DNA of 64,000 nucleotides from Marchantia polymorpha subsp. ruderalis (Eukaryota > Streptophyta > Marchantiopsida > Marchantiales > Marchantiaceae), in assembly GCA_037833965.1 (NCBI GenBank), contig AP031354.1:23104001-23168000 (forward strand), given 5' to 3'. Positions 13,201-24,534 of this stretch are shown here, piece by piece. A model generated the notes under the pieces. The model saw only the letters and a program-made list of their open reading frames with translations, did no database searches and had not been told where the DNA came from. Every line of letters begins with the position of its first letter. Position 1 is the first letter of the stretch. Made by a program: the position numbers and the translations under genes.

Positions 13201-13205
13201 CCCAT
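10201..13205 (-). CDS. 2-oxoglutarate/Fe(II)-dependent oxygenase, isopenicillin-N-synthase-like
   Basis: Eleven coding exons on the minus strand (13104-13205, 12535-12730, 12232-12330, 11928-11979, 11706-11821, 11287-11387, 11078-11136, 10891-10947, 10720-10765, 10504-10583, 10201-10333) join in frame to 346 residues with GT-AG introns throughout. The first part (about 12-115) is the DIOX_N-type domain (LYLTNHGIDEKL, KNHRGYT). The catalytic jelly roll carries the complete iron site: His204 and Asp206 in GAHSDYGLLT, and His265 in STLHRVL. The 2-oxoglutarate-binding Arg-x-Ser is R274-Y-S276. The C-terminal block DPNFDTMVECLPTCCS is typical of one plant/fungal clade of uncharacterised members of this superfamily. 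All catalytic residues are present, so the enzyme should be active. Its substrate cannot be deduced; this clade is not the ACC oxidase, gibberellin or flavonoid groups. The start is the first Met of the conserved N-terminus. No transit peptide is evident, so it is probably cytosolic. Confidence 0.92.
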
Positions 13206-16192
13206 AGTTCACAAATTGCTGCAGTTCCTGACTCGTGCCCGAGAAAATCCGCTAGCCCAGGCGCCTTCGGCTTCTCCCGTCCGTCCCACAGTGACAAGCC
13301 TGACGAGCCTAGCTCCACCTCCTTCTGGACAGCAAAACCTCACCTACCGCTTCTCACTCTCCTCTCCGGAATACAAATCCTCACAGAGTTCACCGACCCC
13401 ACAGCCCTTCTCTTTAACGGGCACTCGCGAGTCAACTCGAAACCACCTCCGGGGCAACGACGACAGCATGCAGCAAATGCCAAGATGCTCACACGACCCT
13501 CTGTCAATCCCCTGTCAGCCCATGCACCTCTTCCATTCCAGGGAAACAAGCATCAAAAGTCTGACGCAATTCTCAAGCGCTGGGTATTGAGAAAATGATG
13601 ACCCCCGGCCTGCCCAATTTACCGCTCGAAATCCTCGCCTGCAATTGCGCACGGCGAAGCCAAAAGGTGAAGGAACAAATCGCGTATATGTCACTCGAAT
13701 CGAATCGCTTGTTCCCTGGCCTGACCGAAAAATCACTCTCGTCTTCTTTTCCTCTCAACAATTTCAATAGTGTGGGGGAGGGAGTAAACGACTGGCCGCT
13801 CAAATTCCTCCCCCGTCACTTCTTATGTAGAGACCAAAAAGGTGAATTCCAAGCGGGGACCTGATTGACAGCAGATCTTCTGCTCTCCTAATGCTGCCCT
13901 CACTCTGGACTGACTAACTGACGATTACCCTCTTCACGGGCGGTGTATGGGCAGAGGCCACGGGCAGCACGTGTAAAACGGAGAGCGAAAATTAAAAGAT
14001 TGCACTGTCAGAGATCTCATAATAAGCTCTATGGAGAGGGCGAGGGAACTCTCTTACAGCTCAGCTCAGCACGGGTCCTTGACCGATGAGCGATTGCTGA
14101 GAGGTTGCTGGGCAAAGCAAGAGCTGTGCATTTATAACGTGGGAGTAAGACACGGAAGAATATGGACGAGGTGATAGATGCCTCAATAAACGAATTACTG
14201 ACGAATGATTCGTGTAAGGTTCACTGTGCGTGGAATTCTCACTGATAATTTCGGCCTAGATTCTGTGGCACTTTGCATGTGGGTACCGATGAAACTTGCT
14301 CGGGGAAGCTGAGATCTACAGGATGGGGAAAATGCTGGTCTGAAAATCGTTTCAGTTCTGATCACTTAGAATCTTTCAGTGATGAACATTGGAGGTCGAA
14401 CAAAGCTCGAGATGCACGTGGTAATGGAGCTTTGTGGCAAAGGAGTGACACTCTCTCTCTCTCTCTTCCTCTCTCTCTTATTATGCCAATGCTAAGAAAG
14501 TTGTCCTTCACACTAGGAAGCGGTGTTTTTTTTTCTATTCTAGTATTTTCTATCCTGTTGTCGCCGGTTTGATTCCCCGATGTTAGCTGGGTCTGTGCAC
14601 TTCGGAAGCTACTTCTCAGATACAGAGTGACTTCGGGAGGTTTTTGTGTTTCAGAGTGTTTGAAGGTGTGATTCTCTATGTCAATGAAATATTCTTTGGC
14701 AGTATCTCTAGTTGAAGAGGGTTGAGTTTTGAAGCTTTTGATGTCTCGTGGATGAATCATTTTTTCCATTCAGCTGTTGTTGGTGATGAAACTCTTTCCA
14801 TTCTCAGCTAGTGTGACAGCATTTGCCCATTTTCACCTAAACGTCTATTTTCCCAGGGTGATTTGTGGAAAATGTTCAACATTTTTTTTCTCAAGTTAAT
14901 GCATGCCTTTTGAAAACTTATCTGAGTGGGAATCGTAGATCAGTGTTTCTACATCCATCTTCAGAGGAAATTTCCTGCTCGTAGACATTGAGTAACGCAA
15001 ATATGTTGATGGTATTTTCCCCCTTTGTCGCATGCATGTGTAGCATATAACCATAAGTCAAGAATTATAGCCTTTGGTTCTGACAGCACTTTTGTGCATC
15101 GGCTGCGAGTATGTTGGTTTCTCACAAGACTAACCCCTCGATCCTCCTACCTGATCATTCTTCAAATCAGTGGTTTACCTGTGGTGCTGGAGAATTTTAC
15201 CCTTCCCCACTACCACATTGAGAATCTTTGATGAAGACATGTTAATATTCGTCACACATGGCCTCAGACTTCCACAGATATCACATTCAGTATGCGACTG
15301 CCGACTTGAGTGTATGTAATTATCTACCCTGAGGATAATTCTTCGGCCCTATCTATACCCGTGAGGTCAATTAATTGTGAGTATGGGGCAACAATCATAG
15401 ACTATCGTCATAGTGATTATTATACTTTGTTTTATATTTGAGTAGCGGCATTTTCCGAGGTTTTTCTATTTCCACACGTCTGACATTCGTGCAGAGCCGA
15501 AAGCATACTATTGGCAAACTTGACTGTGCTACATATCGCAGGAGGCTGCGGAGTGTTCTTTCAATCGTTTCCAGGTGATTTAACTTTCATTACATCACTC
15601 CATCCGAGCATCAAGACGAAAACTGTCGTATACAGTAAATGTTACTTCATGCTGTACCATGATACTGTTTTTCGAAACGAACTCAACGCAAGAAATCTTT
15701 CATAGCCTTTTTCCGCAGAAACTTGTAGCCAAATGGGGATACAATTCCAACTAAGATAATAGTGTTCACAATTAGCTGTGATCACAAGTCAGCGCATTCG
15801 TGCACTCAAATTCGATCGCGGGAGTTGGAAGTAGTACAAGTAAGTCCCAAGCATTTCTCAACTCATCAAGTTTACAAATGACGACAGCTCATCTCACTGA
15901 GTACAGATCTAAAATACGTTCACCGGGAACAGCGAGAAAAGAAGGAAAAGAGGGCTACCTGTTCAACTTAGCCCACTGAATTCTTCTAGAACTTACTCGA
16001 GTAGCTCACATAATAACTTGGAGCCTTCCCGTGAAACGGAAAATTACGGGGAAAATTGGCGAGACGAGTGCGTCCTAAGAGCTTGAGTGCCCTCATAATG
16101 AAAATTATGTTCAAGAGACTTTCATTTAGATATGGGTGCAAGGACACCCAACTAGAACAGTTCCCAGCAACTTAACTACAGATAAATCCATT
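13206..16192. other. Intergenic: 5' flank of the oxygenase gene and 3' flank of eL34
   Basis: The 700 bp next to the oxygenase start are GC-rich and probably hold its promoter and leader. The open frame on the opposite strand (13132-13590) is a shadow of exon 1 and its leader. A CT dinucleotide tract lies at about 14449-14480. From 14.6 to 16.1 kb nothing coding is supported; the part next to 16193 should contain the eL34 3' untranslated region. Confidence 0.5.
14449..14480. repeat. CT-rich microsatellite
   Basis: A run of CT dinucleotides with one interruption (tctctctctctctcttcctc pattern) lies between the oxygenase and eL34 genes. It creates low-complexity Arg-Glu repeats in an opposite-strand open frame that should not be taken for a gene. 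Confidence 0.85.
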
Positions 16193-17457
16193 TTAAGCTT
16201 GGGCCTTGGCGGCGAGCTTTTCCTTGGACTTCTGGATCTTCAAAACCTTCTTCACAATGGTTTGCTCTTCCACGAGGAAAGCTCTGATAATTCGTTCACG
16301 GACGGCAGCTCCGCAGATGTTTCCTCCGTAAGCTCTCTTGATGGTCTTCTGATGCCTGTGAAGGCGGGAGGTCCTGTACTCTGTGGGTCGGAGGTGGGGA
16401 ATCTGTAGACGACAAAGTAAGCTTGAATATTAGAGAGGGGTACGGCAATCCTTCAATCTAGGCCTCACGCGTCCAAGCCTACATAACCCTACGAAAGGTG
16501 ATCGATCAAAATACCTCACTACGTAGAACATAAGACTAATTCATTTAACCCTAATCTGTTAACGTTCATTCAGCCTCGCTGAGTCTGTATAAACTTCCAT
16601 CAAGAGTTGTGACAAGATACCCGGTGAAAATAGGTATATGAGAAACAGATTGACTGCTGTAGTTGTACATGGAGTGCGAACAGAAGAGGCATTACAATAC
16701 AACGTGCTAGTTACCAGCTGAGGACATTCACTGGTCAGGTAAAATGAGATTGTCTGTTTGGTTCATAGAAGGGAGTAGATCCAGAGTGGCATGAATTGGA
16801 AATATTGCGATAGTTGCCCCTCAAGAAAGTGAATTACGAAACTGAAACAAGGTTAGAGGGATTTCAGGTTACCGCCACGACATAATTCATTGCTACTTCT
16901 TAGTCATACGAACTTGAGGTAAAGTAATACGCGCAAATCACATCATGCGACCGGTTTCGAATGAGAGAGTTGAATAGTTAGATTTAAACGAGACCCAACT
17001 TTGACACTAAGGATTGAGCCATAGGCAATATCATCAACTTAAGTGTTACTTACTCCGGGAATACGCTTTCCAGTCACAGAGCACTTGGGGCCATTGGCAC
17101 GCTTCGCAGCGGTCTGCAGAACGAGCTTTCCACCTGATGCAAGAACAGAGCAAATTCTAAGAATCTCCCATGAATAGCTCGCCGGCTGAAATGGCACACA
17201 CAGATGGAAAAAGTGCTACAGACATTGAAAGGTTTCCAGACCTAAAACTTTCCACGGCACCGGCCCAACCCCTGATCCTCACAATCTCAACACAAGCTAA
17301 CCATTCCGATGGCCCACGAATCGACCGACAGACGCCGCACACAAACCAAATCGAACGAGGAAAAGAACGGAAGATTACCGGGAGTCTTGACCACCCGGGT
17401 CTGGTTGGATTTGGTGGCATAACAATGGCGACGACGGTAAGTAAGACGCTGCACCAT
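16193..17457 (-). CDS. RPL34: 60S ribosomal protein L34 (eL34)
   Basis: Three coding exons (17379-17457, 17054-17133, 16193-16402) join to 122 residues, close to the usual plant length of about 120. The start reads [19 protein letters not shown], the conserved N-terminus of eL34. Exon 2 carries [11 protein letters not shown] with the conserved glycines and cysteine. Exon 3 carries [27 protein letters not shown] and a Lys-rich tail. The protein is a structural component of the cytosolic large ribosomal subunit. Introns are 245 bp (17134-17378) and 651 bp (16403-17053) with normal GT-AG ends. The gene is divergent from the CacyBP homologue. A telo-box lies about 170 bp upstream of the start, as is common in plant ribosomal protein promoters. 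The cytosolic rather than organellar form is clear because the sequence matches the eukaryotic L34e family. Confidence 0.97.
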
Positions 17458-18795
17458 TGTGACAGACTTTTCGCCGCTCACGCACAGCAGCTGCGTTCGA
17501 TTGAGGGTTTCGACGACGAGAAACAGAAAGGAAGGAGACGACGCGCGATGGGCTACTTAGGGCGCAAAGGGGATGCGGGTCCCTGTGGTTCGCTCCCTCC
17601 CTTCCTCCCCCCTCCCTCCCGCATTATAGGGTTTTCCTCTATTTTCCTGACCACAGTCCACCCCATCTAAATGTTAAAGCACCTTGGTTAAAGCTTCGTA
17701 CCTTCACCGCGTTCAAGCCTTTACGCAGTTCGCTCGTGAACCTCTCTCCCCTCTCCTACAGCGTACAGCGCAGTGTATTGTATGGCATACCGCGTAACGT
17801 ATGCATCGCCCTTGAGCTCGGAGTACTCTGAGTACAGTATGCCCATTTTTAATATACTGCACACTAACTCCATCCAGTAATTTTCACATTGATAATTTTA
17901 TCAGAGTCAGTGCACCGAACCACAAATTAAATTTAAAAAATTGAAAATAAGCAAAGCGCTTGGTTTTTTCTTTTCAGATTACATAGGTCAAACCAAAAAC
18001 ACATGGATTAAATCTGGAATTCAACGTAATAACCCACAAGTCCATCAACTGCAGTTTCCCTCCACACCTAATGTCGTGCGCAGTATGTCGCAGTGGTTCA
18101 CCTTGCTATGCCGTGGCACGAGAATGAACTTTGTATGTGTTACAGTTCGTGACACTAACACTGAAATATAACAGTTAGATCTATCGATGATGAAGATTAA
18201 GCCGGTAGATTAATTCGCGCATCCTGTTACGGAGTTCAGGAGAGTAGATCCGACGCAGTTTCTGTCGTGGTGAGACTTGGTACGAGATAGTCGTGCTCAC
18301 CTCGGACGGACTTGAACTCGACCCCGAGGTAAAACTCGTCCGTGTGAGGTTAACTTAAACTTGAGTTGGGCGAGGAGTCCGTGCTGGAGCTGGACGCCAA
18401 GATAGCGGAGCGGAGGTTCTGGTGGGAGACCCTGTGCCAAGAACGGGCGTGGAGACGCTTGTCGAGTACGCTATTGATGAGAACCGAGTAAGAAAGCGGG
18501 CAACTGCAGTCGACAATCTTACCAGAAGTTTCCGACCGCGTCGTGTTCTAGAAAGCTCGGCGGTCGATTATGAGCCGACTGCGCTGCCAGGATTCCATGG
18601 CAAGCGATTTCTGTGAGCGTCTGCGCATCGCCATTCCACGACGGAAAGGTCCATCGCGAGCACGCCGAAGTGGCTGAATCTCGGGGTCGGTTCTGACAGT
18701 TGGAGCGCGAGCAGGAAGCAAGAGATCCGGGTTCGATCGGTTGGATTTGGAGCCAGGGAGGGAGCACTAGGAGGAGGGCTTCGGATTCTGCGCAA
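17458..18795. other. Divergent promoter region between eL34 and the CacyBP homologue
   Basis: The 1.34 kb between the two start codons must hold both promoters and leaders. The part near eL34 has a pyrimidine-rich block and a telo-box. The central part (17.8-18.2 kb) is AT-rich. The part near CacyBP (18.2-18.8 kb) is GC-richer and is probably leader sequence. An in-frame upstream Met at 18700 exists but is not in the conserved protein. Confidence 0.6.
17627..17634 (-). promoter_or_regulatory. Telo-box in eL34 upstream region
   Basis: On the minus strand the sequence AAACCCTA occurs about 170 bp upstream of the eL34 start codon, next to a C/T-rich tract (plus-strand 17590-17620). Telo-boxes of this form are established elements of plant ribosomal protein and translation-factor promoters. 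Whether it lies upstream of or within the leader is unknown, since the transcription start is not visible. Confidence 0.55.
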
Positions 18796-21419
18796 ATGGC
18801 CGAGGCTAGTAACGAAATCGCTGACTTGGAAGAACTTGAGGAGCTGCTCTCTGCTGCCAAACGCCCTCGAGTTCAGGGACTTTTGCGGCAAGAGATTGAG
18901 GCTTTGAAGAAGGTGAATATTCAATCTCTTCATCTCAATCGGGACTCTCTACTTGTTGATTCTCGTCTGCTCTCATCTGTTGCATTCTGGTCGTCTGCTC
19001 ATCGAAAGAGTTGCCTTCTTGAAGCAATTGGAGTCAGAACAGTTCCCTCTTTGAATCAGCTGGCACATCCGAGTGTGATCGTGGAGGAAGTCATCATTTC
19101 ACATGCATCTGCTCTAATCCTGCCGCATGTAAATGTCAGTTACGTCAGAAACAATGTTTCTCATGTGCGAGAAGCTTGTCGAATTTTTTTTTTGTCGTTG
19201 ATCTTGTCCACGGTTCATTTTGAAATGTACCGAACGAAATACTGTATGTGTTGTCACGAAGCCACTGCAGTGTGTAGAGAGATCGCTGAACGTGAACGTT
19301 GGAGAAGTTTCCTAATAGATTCCGAACTGAATTTGAATACTTGCAATTTATGCCGATAATTTTGCATCCAATGTTCTTTTAAGGTGGAATTGGAGGGTCT
19401 GTTGGTGAGCTGCCGTAGGACTTAACATCAACATTTTTTCCATCCATTTCGTTCAGTAGCTTTCATTCCAAATTGTTCACAAGAATGTGTTTCTAGGGTA
19501 ACATGCTCGCAACACTATCTGTTGAACACTCACCTCGCCGTTTGTATGCTCTGTATATGTACATTTCATAAATTCCGAACGTACAGTCCGCTTACCAGTG
19601 ATATGCTGATGGTTTCTTGCCTTCTGGAACAAACCGAACCTTGTTGAATTTGAACATCAGTTTCTCGTCTTCCAGGATTCACTGGACGGGGTATGGATGT
19701 TGTGTATGTCGATTACATAGTCAATGCTGTATTGTTTTGCATGCTAATGATAACATAGCCATAGGAGTAATGGTTTCAATACTTACGTGAGATACTAACT
19801 GTCCTGCTTTGTTGTAAAAGACGATCTACTTTCTACTTCAATTTATCCTGTATCTGACCGACTGTTTGGAATATGGTACATGATACAGAGTCAAGCAACA
19901 GCAACTGAGAAGAACGCAGCGGTTTTGGATTTGAATTCCCCACCGGAAACCAAGGTCAATGAAGTGGTTGAGCGTCCCCTACTTGCGGAACCGATGGCGC
20001 CTGTTCAGTCAGTTCCAAAATTTACGACACCACAAACCATTAACTACATATCATTAGACCGATTCAGCTATGATCAGGAACTCGATAAAGTGAAGGTATG
20101 CGTTCAATTGCTATTTGAAGACAGTCGCTAATGTTTTTGTATTTTGTCCAGTTAACGATCTAAACTTATTTTCAAGTTCTCAAATTATGTTATGACGGTA
20201 GATGTTAAAGTATTCTAACATAACGAATGCTAATGGCCATGTACACCTTCCTGAATGGTTCTTTAGATGGCTTAGGGAGCGGGGGAAGACAGAGGGGTTA
20301 GGAATGGATCAGAGAAATATCTGAAAGTTTGGAGAATCTCCTAGTTCATAACGATTGCTTGCATGGCTGTTTTAAGCGAATTAGCTCGTGAGAGATTTAA
20401 TATGCGTGGTTCCGGTCTTCAAATGCTTTAATCAACAACGATGAGTAAATGCATTGATTTTCTGACTTTACTGGGGGCATTTAAATCAGATATATTAACT
20501 TTTTCGCTATTAAAGGATTGGGTAGTCTTTTGCGATTTTATAACCCATCTCTCGACTTGGTTTCCTGAGTTACTTATGTGTGTCCTTTGCAGATTTATAT
20601 TTTCCTGGAGGGTGCTTCTCAGGATAAAGTCGTGGCTGACTTCAAGACCAACTCATTTGATCTGAAAATCCATGACGTTGGAGGCAAGAATTATAGATGT
20701 GGTATCCCAAGACTTAACGGGGCGATCATTCCGGAGAGCTGTGGAATCACCGTTAAACCCAAGAGGATAATCATTACCCTACGGAAGGCTGAAAAGCAAA
20801 ATTGGACTGATATACACTACAAGGAAGACAAGGTGAGCTCAATGAAACTTGTTGCAATCGTTGTGTGAGTTTCTCAAACTCTGGAATTGATAGGAATTAA
20901 CTTGATATATATCTTTTTGGTCTTTCTTGTCGAAGTGTACGTACCTCTTTCATAAATTTTATCAGTTCTAAATTCCAGGTGTCCGCCCAATCGAGAATGG
21001 GTTGAAATTTGCAAGATACATGCACAGACAATGTCGACTACTGTCTAATGCATGCATTTGTTAAGAGGGATATCTAATGATGTCTTCCTGTATCCAGTTC
21101 AAACCCTCGAAAAATTCCGACAAGGATCCAATGGCTGGAATTATGGACCTGATGAAGGTAAGATGAGAAACAGTAGTTTTTAGTACATCAAGGTTTTACT
21201 CATTCCACAAAACTTGAATACAATGTTCCAACTTGTAGTAGAATTCCGTGATGTGTTCCTTATCTGGGTCTTTGCCACTGACCGTCTTCTGTTATGAATG
21301 TTGATCAGAATATGTACGATGAAGGAGATGAGGAGACCAAGCGAACCATAGCAAAGGCTTGGTCTGAGTCTCGGTCTGGAAAAACTTCTGATCCTTTGAG
21401 CAAGTACGGGGGCTTGTAA
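18796..21419 (+). CDS. CACYBP: Calcyclin-binding protein / Siah-interacting protein homologue
   Basis: Five coding exons (18796-18912, 19889-20095, 20593-20832, 21098-21157, 21309-21419), all joined in phase 0, give 244 residues, close to human CacyBP (228) and plant homologues. Residues 1-60 form the Siah-interacting N-terminal helical hairpin (DLEELEELLSAAKRPRVQG). A CS domain follows at about 88-165 (INYISLDRFSYDQELDKVK, IYIFLEGASQD). The C-terminal SGS-like part contains DPMAGIMDLMKNMYDEGDEE and ends in SDPLSKYGGL. In animals the protein links Siah-type RING ligases to SCF components and binds S100 proteins and Hsp90-related partners; a plant role is inferred by family. I chose the Met at 18796 because conservation starts there. 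An in-frame Met 32 codons upstream (18700) would add a low-conservation extension. Intron 1 is long (976 bp). Confidence 0.93.
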
Positions 21420-23349
21420 CCTAATATGGAGATTGCTCAGTCCTAATTTTGAAGAAGGTAAGAAGATGAGAGGAAATCCAGGAAATTCAGGAATATGTAA
21501 AGAGATACAAGTATTTTGTGATCTAGAATTATTGCTCGGATGAGGCTCTTGCCTTTTCTTAGTTGGCCCGATTGTCTGTGCTGCATGAAGTAAGGATGTT
21601 GGTTCTTTTTGTATACTATATTTACTTTCTTCTGTTTTTCCCTTTTACATGGGACGAACTTGGAAGTTGTGCGAATTCTGACATTTCTGATACGCGCTTG
21701 CAGAGAAACAAGTTGTGGTTTCTAAGCGACTCACTCAGGTTTCCTTCTCTCACTCTCTCTATCTTCAAGATTCTTCAACAGAACTTGTGAACATGCCGTT
21801 CGAATGAACAGCACTTGGAGAGCACTATGAGTGTCACAGAGCATTTGTACAGAAGTGAGGGTGTGGTAGGTGTAACTGGAATTTTGCACATCTGAGGGAT
21901 CAGTTACCAATGCATTCAGAGTTGAGTAGAATAGAATTGCCCAAAGGTCAACGAAGACGAAGTCCCAGGGAGCTAAGTGGTCGTTGTTAGTATCAGGATT
22001 TTACATGAAATTCCATGTCATCCACGGAGGATTGGAACTTCGAACGGAGAGTAGCTGTGGCAGTGGATTGTTCAGATGAGATTATATTTTGAAAGGATCT
22101 TGCAGATTTCCTGCAAATTCTCCTTCATTAATGGTCAAATCGCGTTTTGTACAACATGACTTGTGAAGTGATATATTACGGGACAAAGAGTGCATGCATA
22201 TTTTGGTCTCACACATCTTCTCATCATTTGTTTGTGACTGTTATACTACGATCTCTCTGAATGAGATAATCTTCCAGATATTTTCACATCAGCTGTGCCC
22301 GCAGCTGGACTGTGGAAAGCCCGAGATCATCTTGCTAACCTGCCATCGCTATTCGAGATGAGGAGCTGTTCTGGCGAATCTAAGTTCTAAGAATCTAAGT
22401 AGACAGATTATCTCATTTTCGACAGGAACTCTTTTTGTATGCCTGTTAATTTGCCTTATACAATCGATCTCTCTCTCTCTCTCTGTCCGTCTTAAGGTTC
22501 TTGAGCCTCATATGGCCGGACTCACTTTTTCACGGTAGCTCGTGTCCGTTGAATAACTAGTATTGAACCTTCTACCTGTTTCAGGGATAAAGATAAAACA
22601 TAATGATAGCTTGATTTTACTTAAGTATGGGTAGTATAACAAAAATATGAACATTGACAATAATTCTGATGTTAACAATTTGTTTAAATGTTCCAGCATA
22701 ATATACATCATTACATCTTTTTTTATATGTTTACATAATTTGTATACTTGAGTCGTGTTTAACTTCTGAAGAGTTCATTCCAAACAGTAAGTTTCTAGTT
22801 GAGTGGCCTCTTCAGAATCTGTGCAAGAATAAGCTAATTAGTATGGTTTTTTCATTGTCAAAATTCTGAATGGTTGCAATGTAACAATTATATATCCCTG
22901 ATCCAAACAAATTTCACTAGGGGCAAGCAACCTTTCATGTGATAACCTGTGCTTGAGAATATTGAGAAGGTTCTTAATTTTGAATATTGGCAACCAACAA
23001 CTAGATGGTGCCATCAGTTAAATTGGCTGGTTTTAAACAATAAATTACTATGTATTGTTGGTATCTTCACAGATAATGAACATACAAACAACATTAACTT
23101 TGCATTAAACGTATAAAATGAATCATCAAAGGATATGCTAGGATGCTCCTTTTAATTATACATTCTCAGACATACAGTGATATTTCATAAAAGCTAGTCA
23201 AAGCATTATTTGTGTTTTCGATTAAAAAAAATTGTATATGATCATATTTAGTAACTAATATTATGTAACATTTTCAACTTGCTCAAATATTCTACCCTAT
23301 GTCTCATGCTCAAACATTCTAAAAATTATGTGTGATATTATATGTTAAA
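21420..23349. other. Intergenic: 3' flank of CacyBP and AT-rich DNA
   Basis: The first kilobase is probably partly 3' untranslated or downstream transcribed sequence of the CacyBP homologue. A CT dinucleotide tract sits at about 22467-22485. From 22.5 kb onward the DNA is AT-rich, with no supported gene. Confidence 0.5.
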
Positions 23350-23522
23350 TACCAATTATTCATCTTCCCTTAGCACATCCAGGCCAGGGTGGAGCTGACT
23401 GGAAGAGGCCAGCTGAAACCAGATGGATCGTTAACCAACTCTGATTAGCCAATTGGAATGGCGGCTACACTCAAAAAACTAGGAGCTGATATCCTAAAAC
23501 TTCTTCTATGACAGGTCTCAAA
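23350..23522 (+). repeat. Dispersed 170-bp repeat, copy A
   Basis: This segment is nearly identical to 37263-37433 (copy B), on the same strand 14 kb away. Shared landmarks are ttcatcttcccttagcac, gtggagctgactggaag, gaatggcggctacactc and aggagctgatat. A handful of substitutions separate the two. Copy A ends at ctcaa and has no poly(A) tail. A 9-bp direct repeat (aaattatgt) occurs at 23323-23331 and 23520-23528 and could be a target-site duplication, though chance is possible in AT-rich DNA. The short peptide frames through it do not match a known protein. Confidence 0.85.
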
Positions 23523-24534
23523 TTATGTTATAACAATGATGCAGTTTTAATATCAAAAGTGAATACATGGATCCCAGTTACAGTAAGTCACTTTATTCAA
23601 TTTCAAAAAAATCAATATGGCACGTATTTTTTTATATTTTTTTTTTTCTATATTCATGTATGTAGGGATTTTTCTCGAGAAAACATATCACATAAACGAG
23701 AATACATCGAGACGTCGATACAGAAGTACATTGTTTGCCAATGCAGGTCTAAGTCCGCAGTAACTCAAAAGAATTTTATTGGTAAAAACAATGTAGTGTT
23801 TGTTGACAGCTTTGGTTAGCTCTACTTTACAATGACAGCACACCTAAACACTAGTTAGGGTTAAACTAGTAAAGCAAGTAAAGTAAACATGAGTTCATTC
23901 TAACAATGTATTTTATCTATTTTCTAATAAGTCCTCTTTTCCCAATGTGTGTGATGTATAACAACAAAACTTGTTCTTAATAGTATCAACAATCAAAGGA
24001 TTATGTAATATTATCATATTGATTTCAGATATTCAACCGAAATAAGTTGTTATGTCCATATATTGCAACTATTTTGGAAGTTACAAAATCACTTTTATTC
24101 ACTCAATGAATACATCAAGTAAGCATCCAAGTAGCAGGTAAGAAATGCTCAAATGTAGATAAAAGTCACATAAGTTTTAGAAAATGTGATTAGGAGCTTC
24201 AAATACATATAAATAAACTTTGGTTTTTCCTATAACTATAAAAGATTATATTGAGTGCAATCAAGGAGATTTTCTTCAACTTTTTTGTGTCCACTTTTAA
24301 TCACTAAGATCCATGCAAATGCGGTGGTTTATATGGCTTGCACACTAATGAGATCGAGATTCAGAAGCAGGAACTCGAAGGGAGTCGTAGGGCGTGAGTC
24401 AAAACTGAGTGAGTGTGGTGTGGTGTGGTGCGTCCTCAGCCGGACGAGACTCAGAAGCGCGGATGCACGAGGAACTCATCCCATGACCGACTGATATTTC
24501 GGACGCAGCCCAACCCGTGGGCGAAGATTTCTTC
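23523..24534. other. AT-rich intergenic DNA and promoter of the next gene
   Basis: No gene is supported. The last 300 bp contain a candidate TATA box (24237-24244) and then become GC-richer, as expected for the leader of the gene starting at 24535. Confidence 0.5.
24237..24244 (+). promoter_or_regulatory. Candidate TATA box
   Basis: TATAAAAG lies about 290 bp upstream of the ATG at 24535, in front of the only gene on this strand here. This would give a leader of roughly 260 nt. It is a sequence match only; AT-rich surroundings make chance matches likely. Confidence 0.35.

Noticed and set aside
13132-13590. Plus-strand frame of 152 codons
   Set aside because: It overlaps exon 1 and the leader of the oxygenase gene on the other strand and has no recognisable domain.
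14362-14769. Minus-strand frame of 135 codons
   Set aside because: It contains a low-complexity Arg-Glu stretch from a CT microsatellite, and the remainder has no recognisable motif.
16136-16408. Plus-strand frame of 90 codons
   Set aside because: It is the antisense of eL34 exon 3.
16900-17000. Possible C/D-box snoRNA in eL34 intron 2 (minus strand, ATGATGT ... CTGA)
   Set aside because: The C box is imperfect and there is no terminal stem or convincing guide region.
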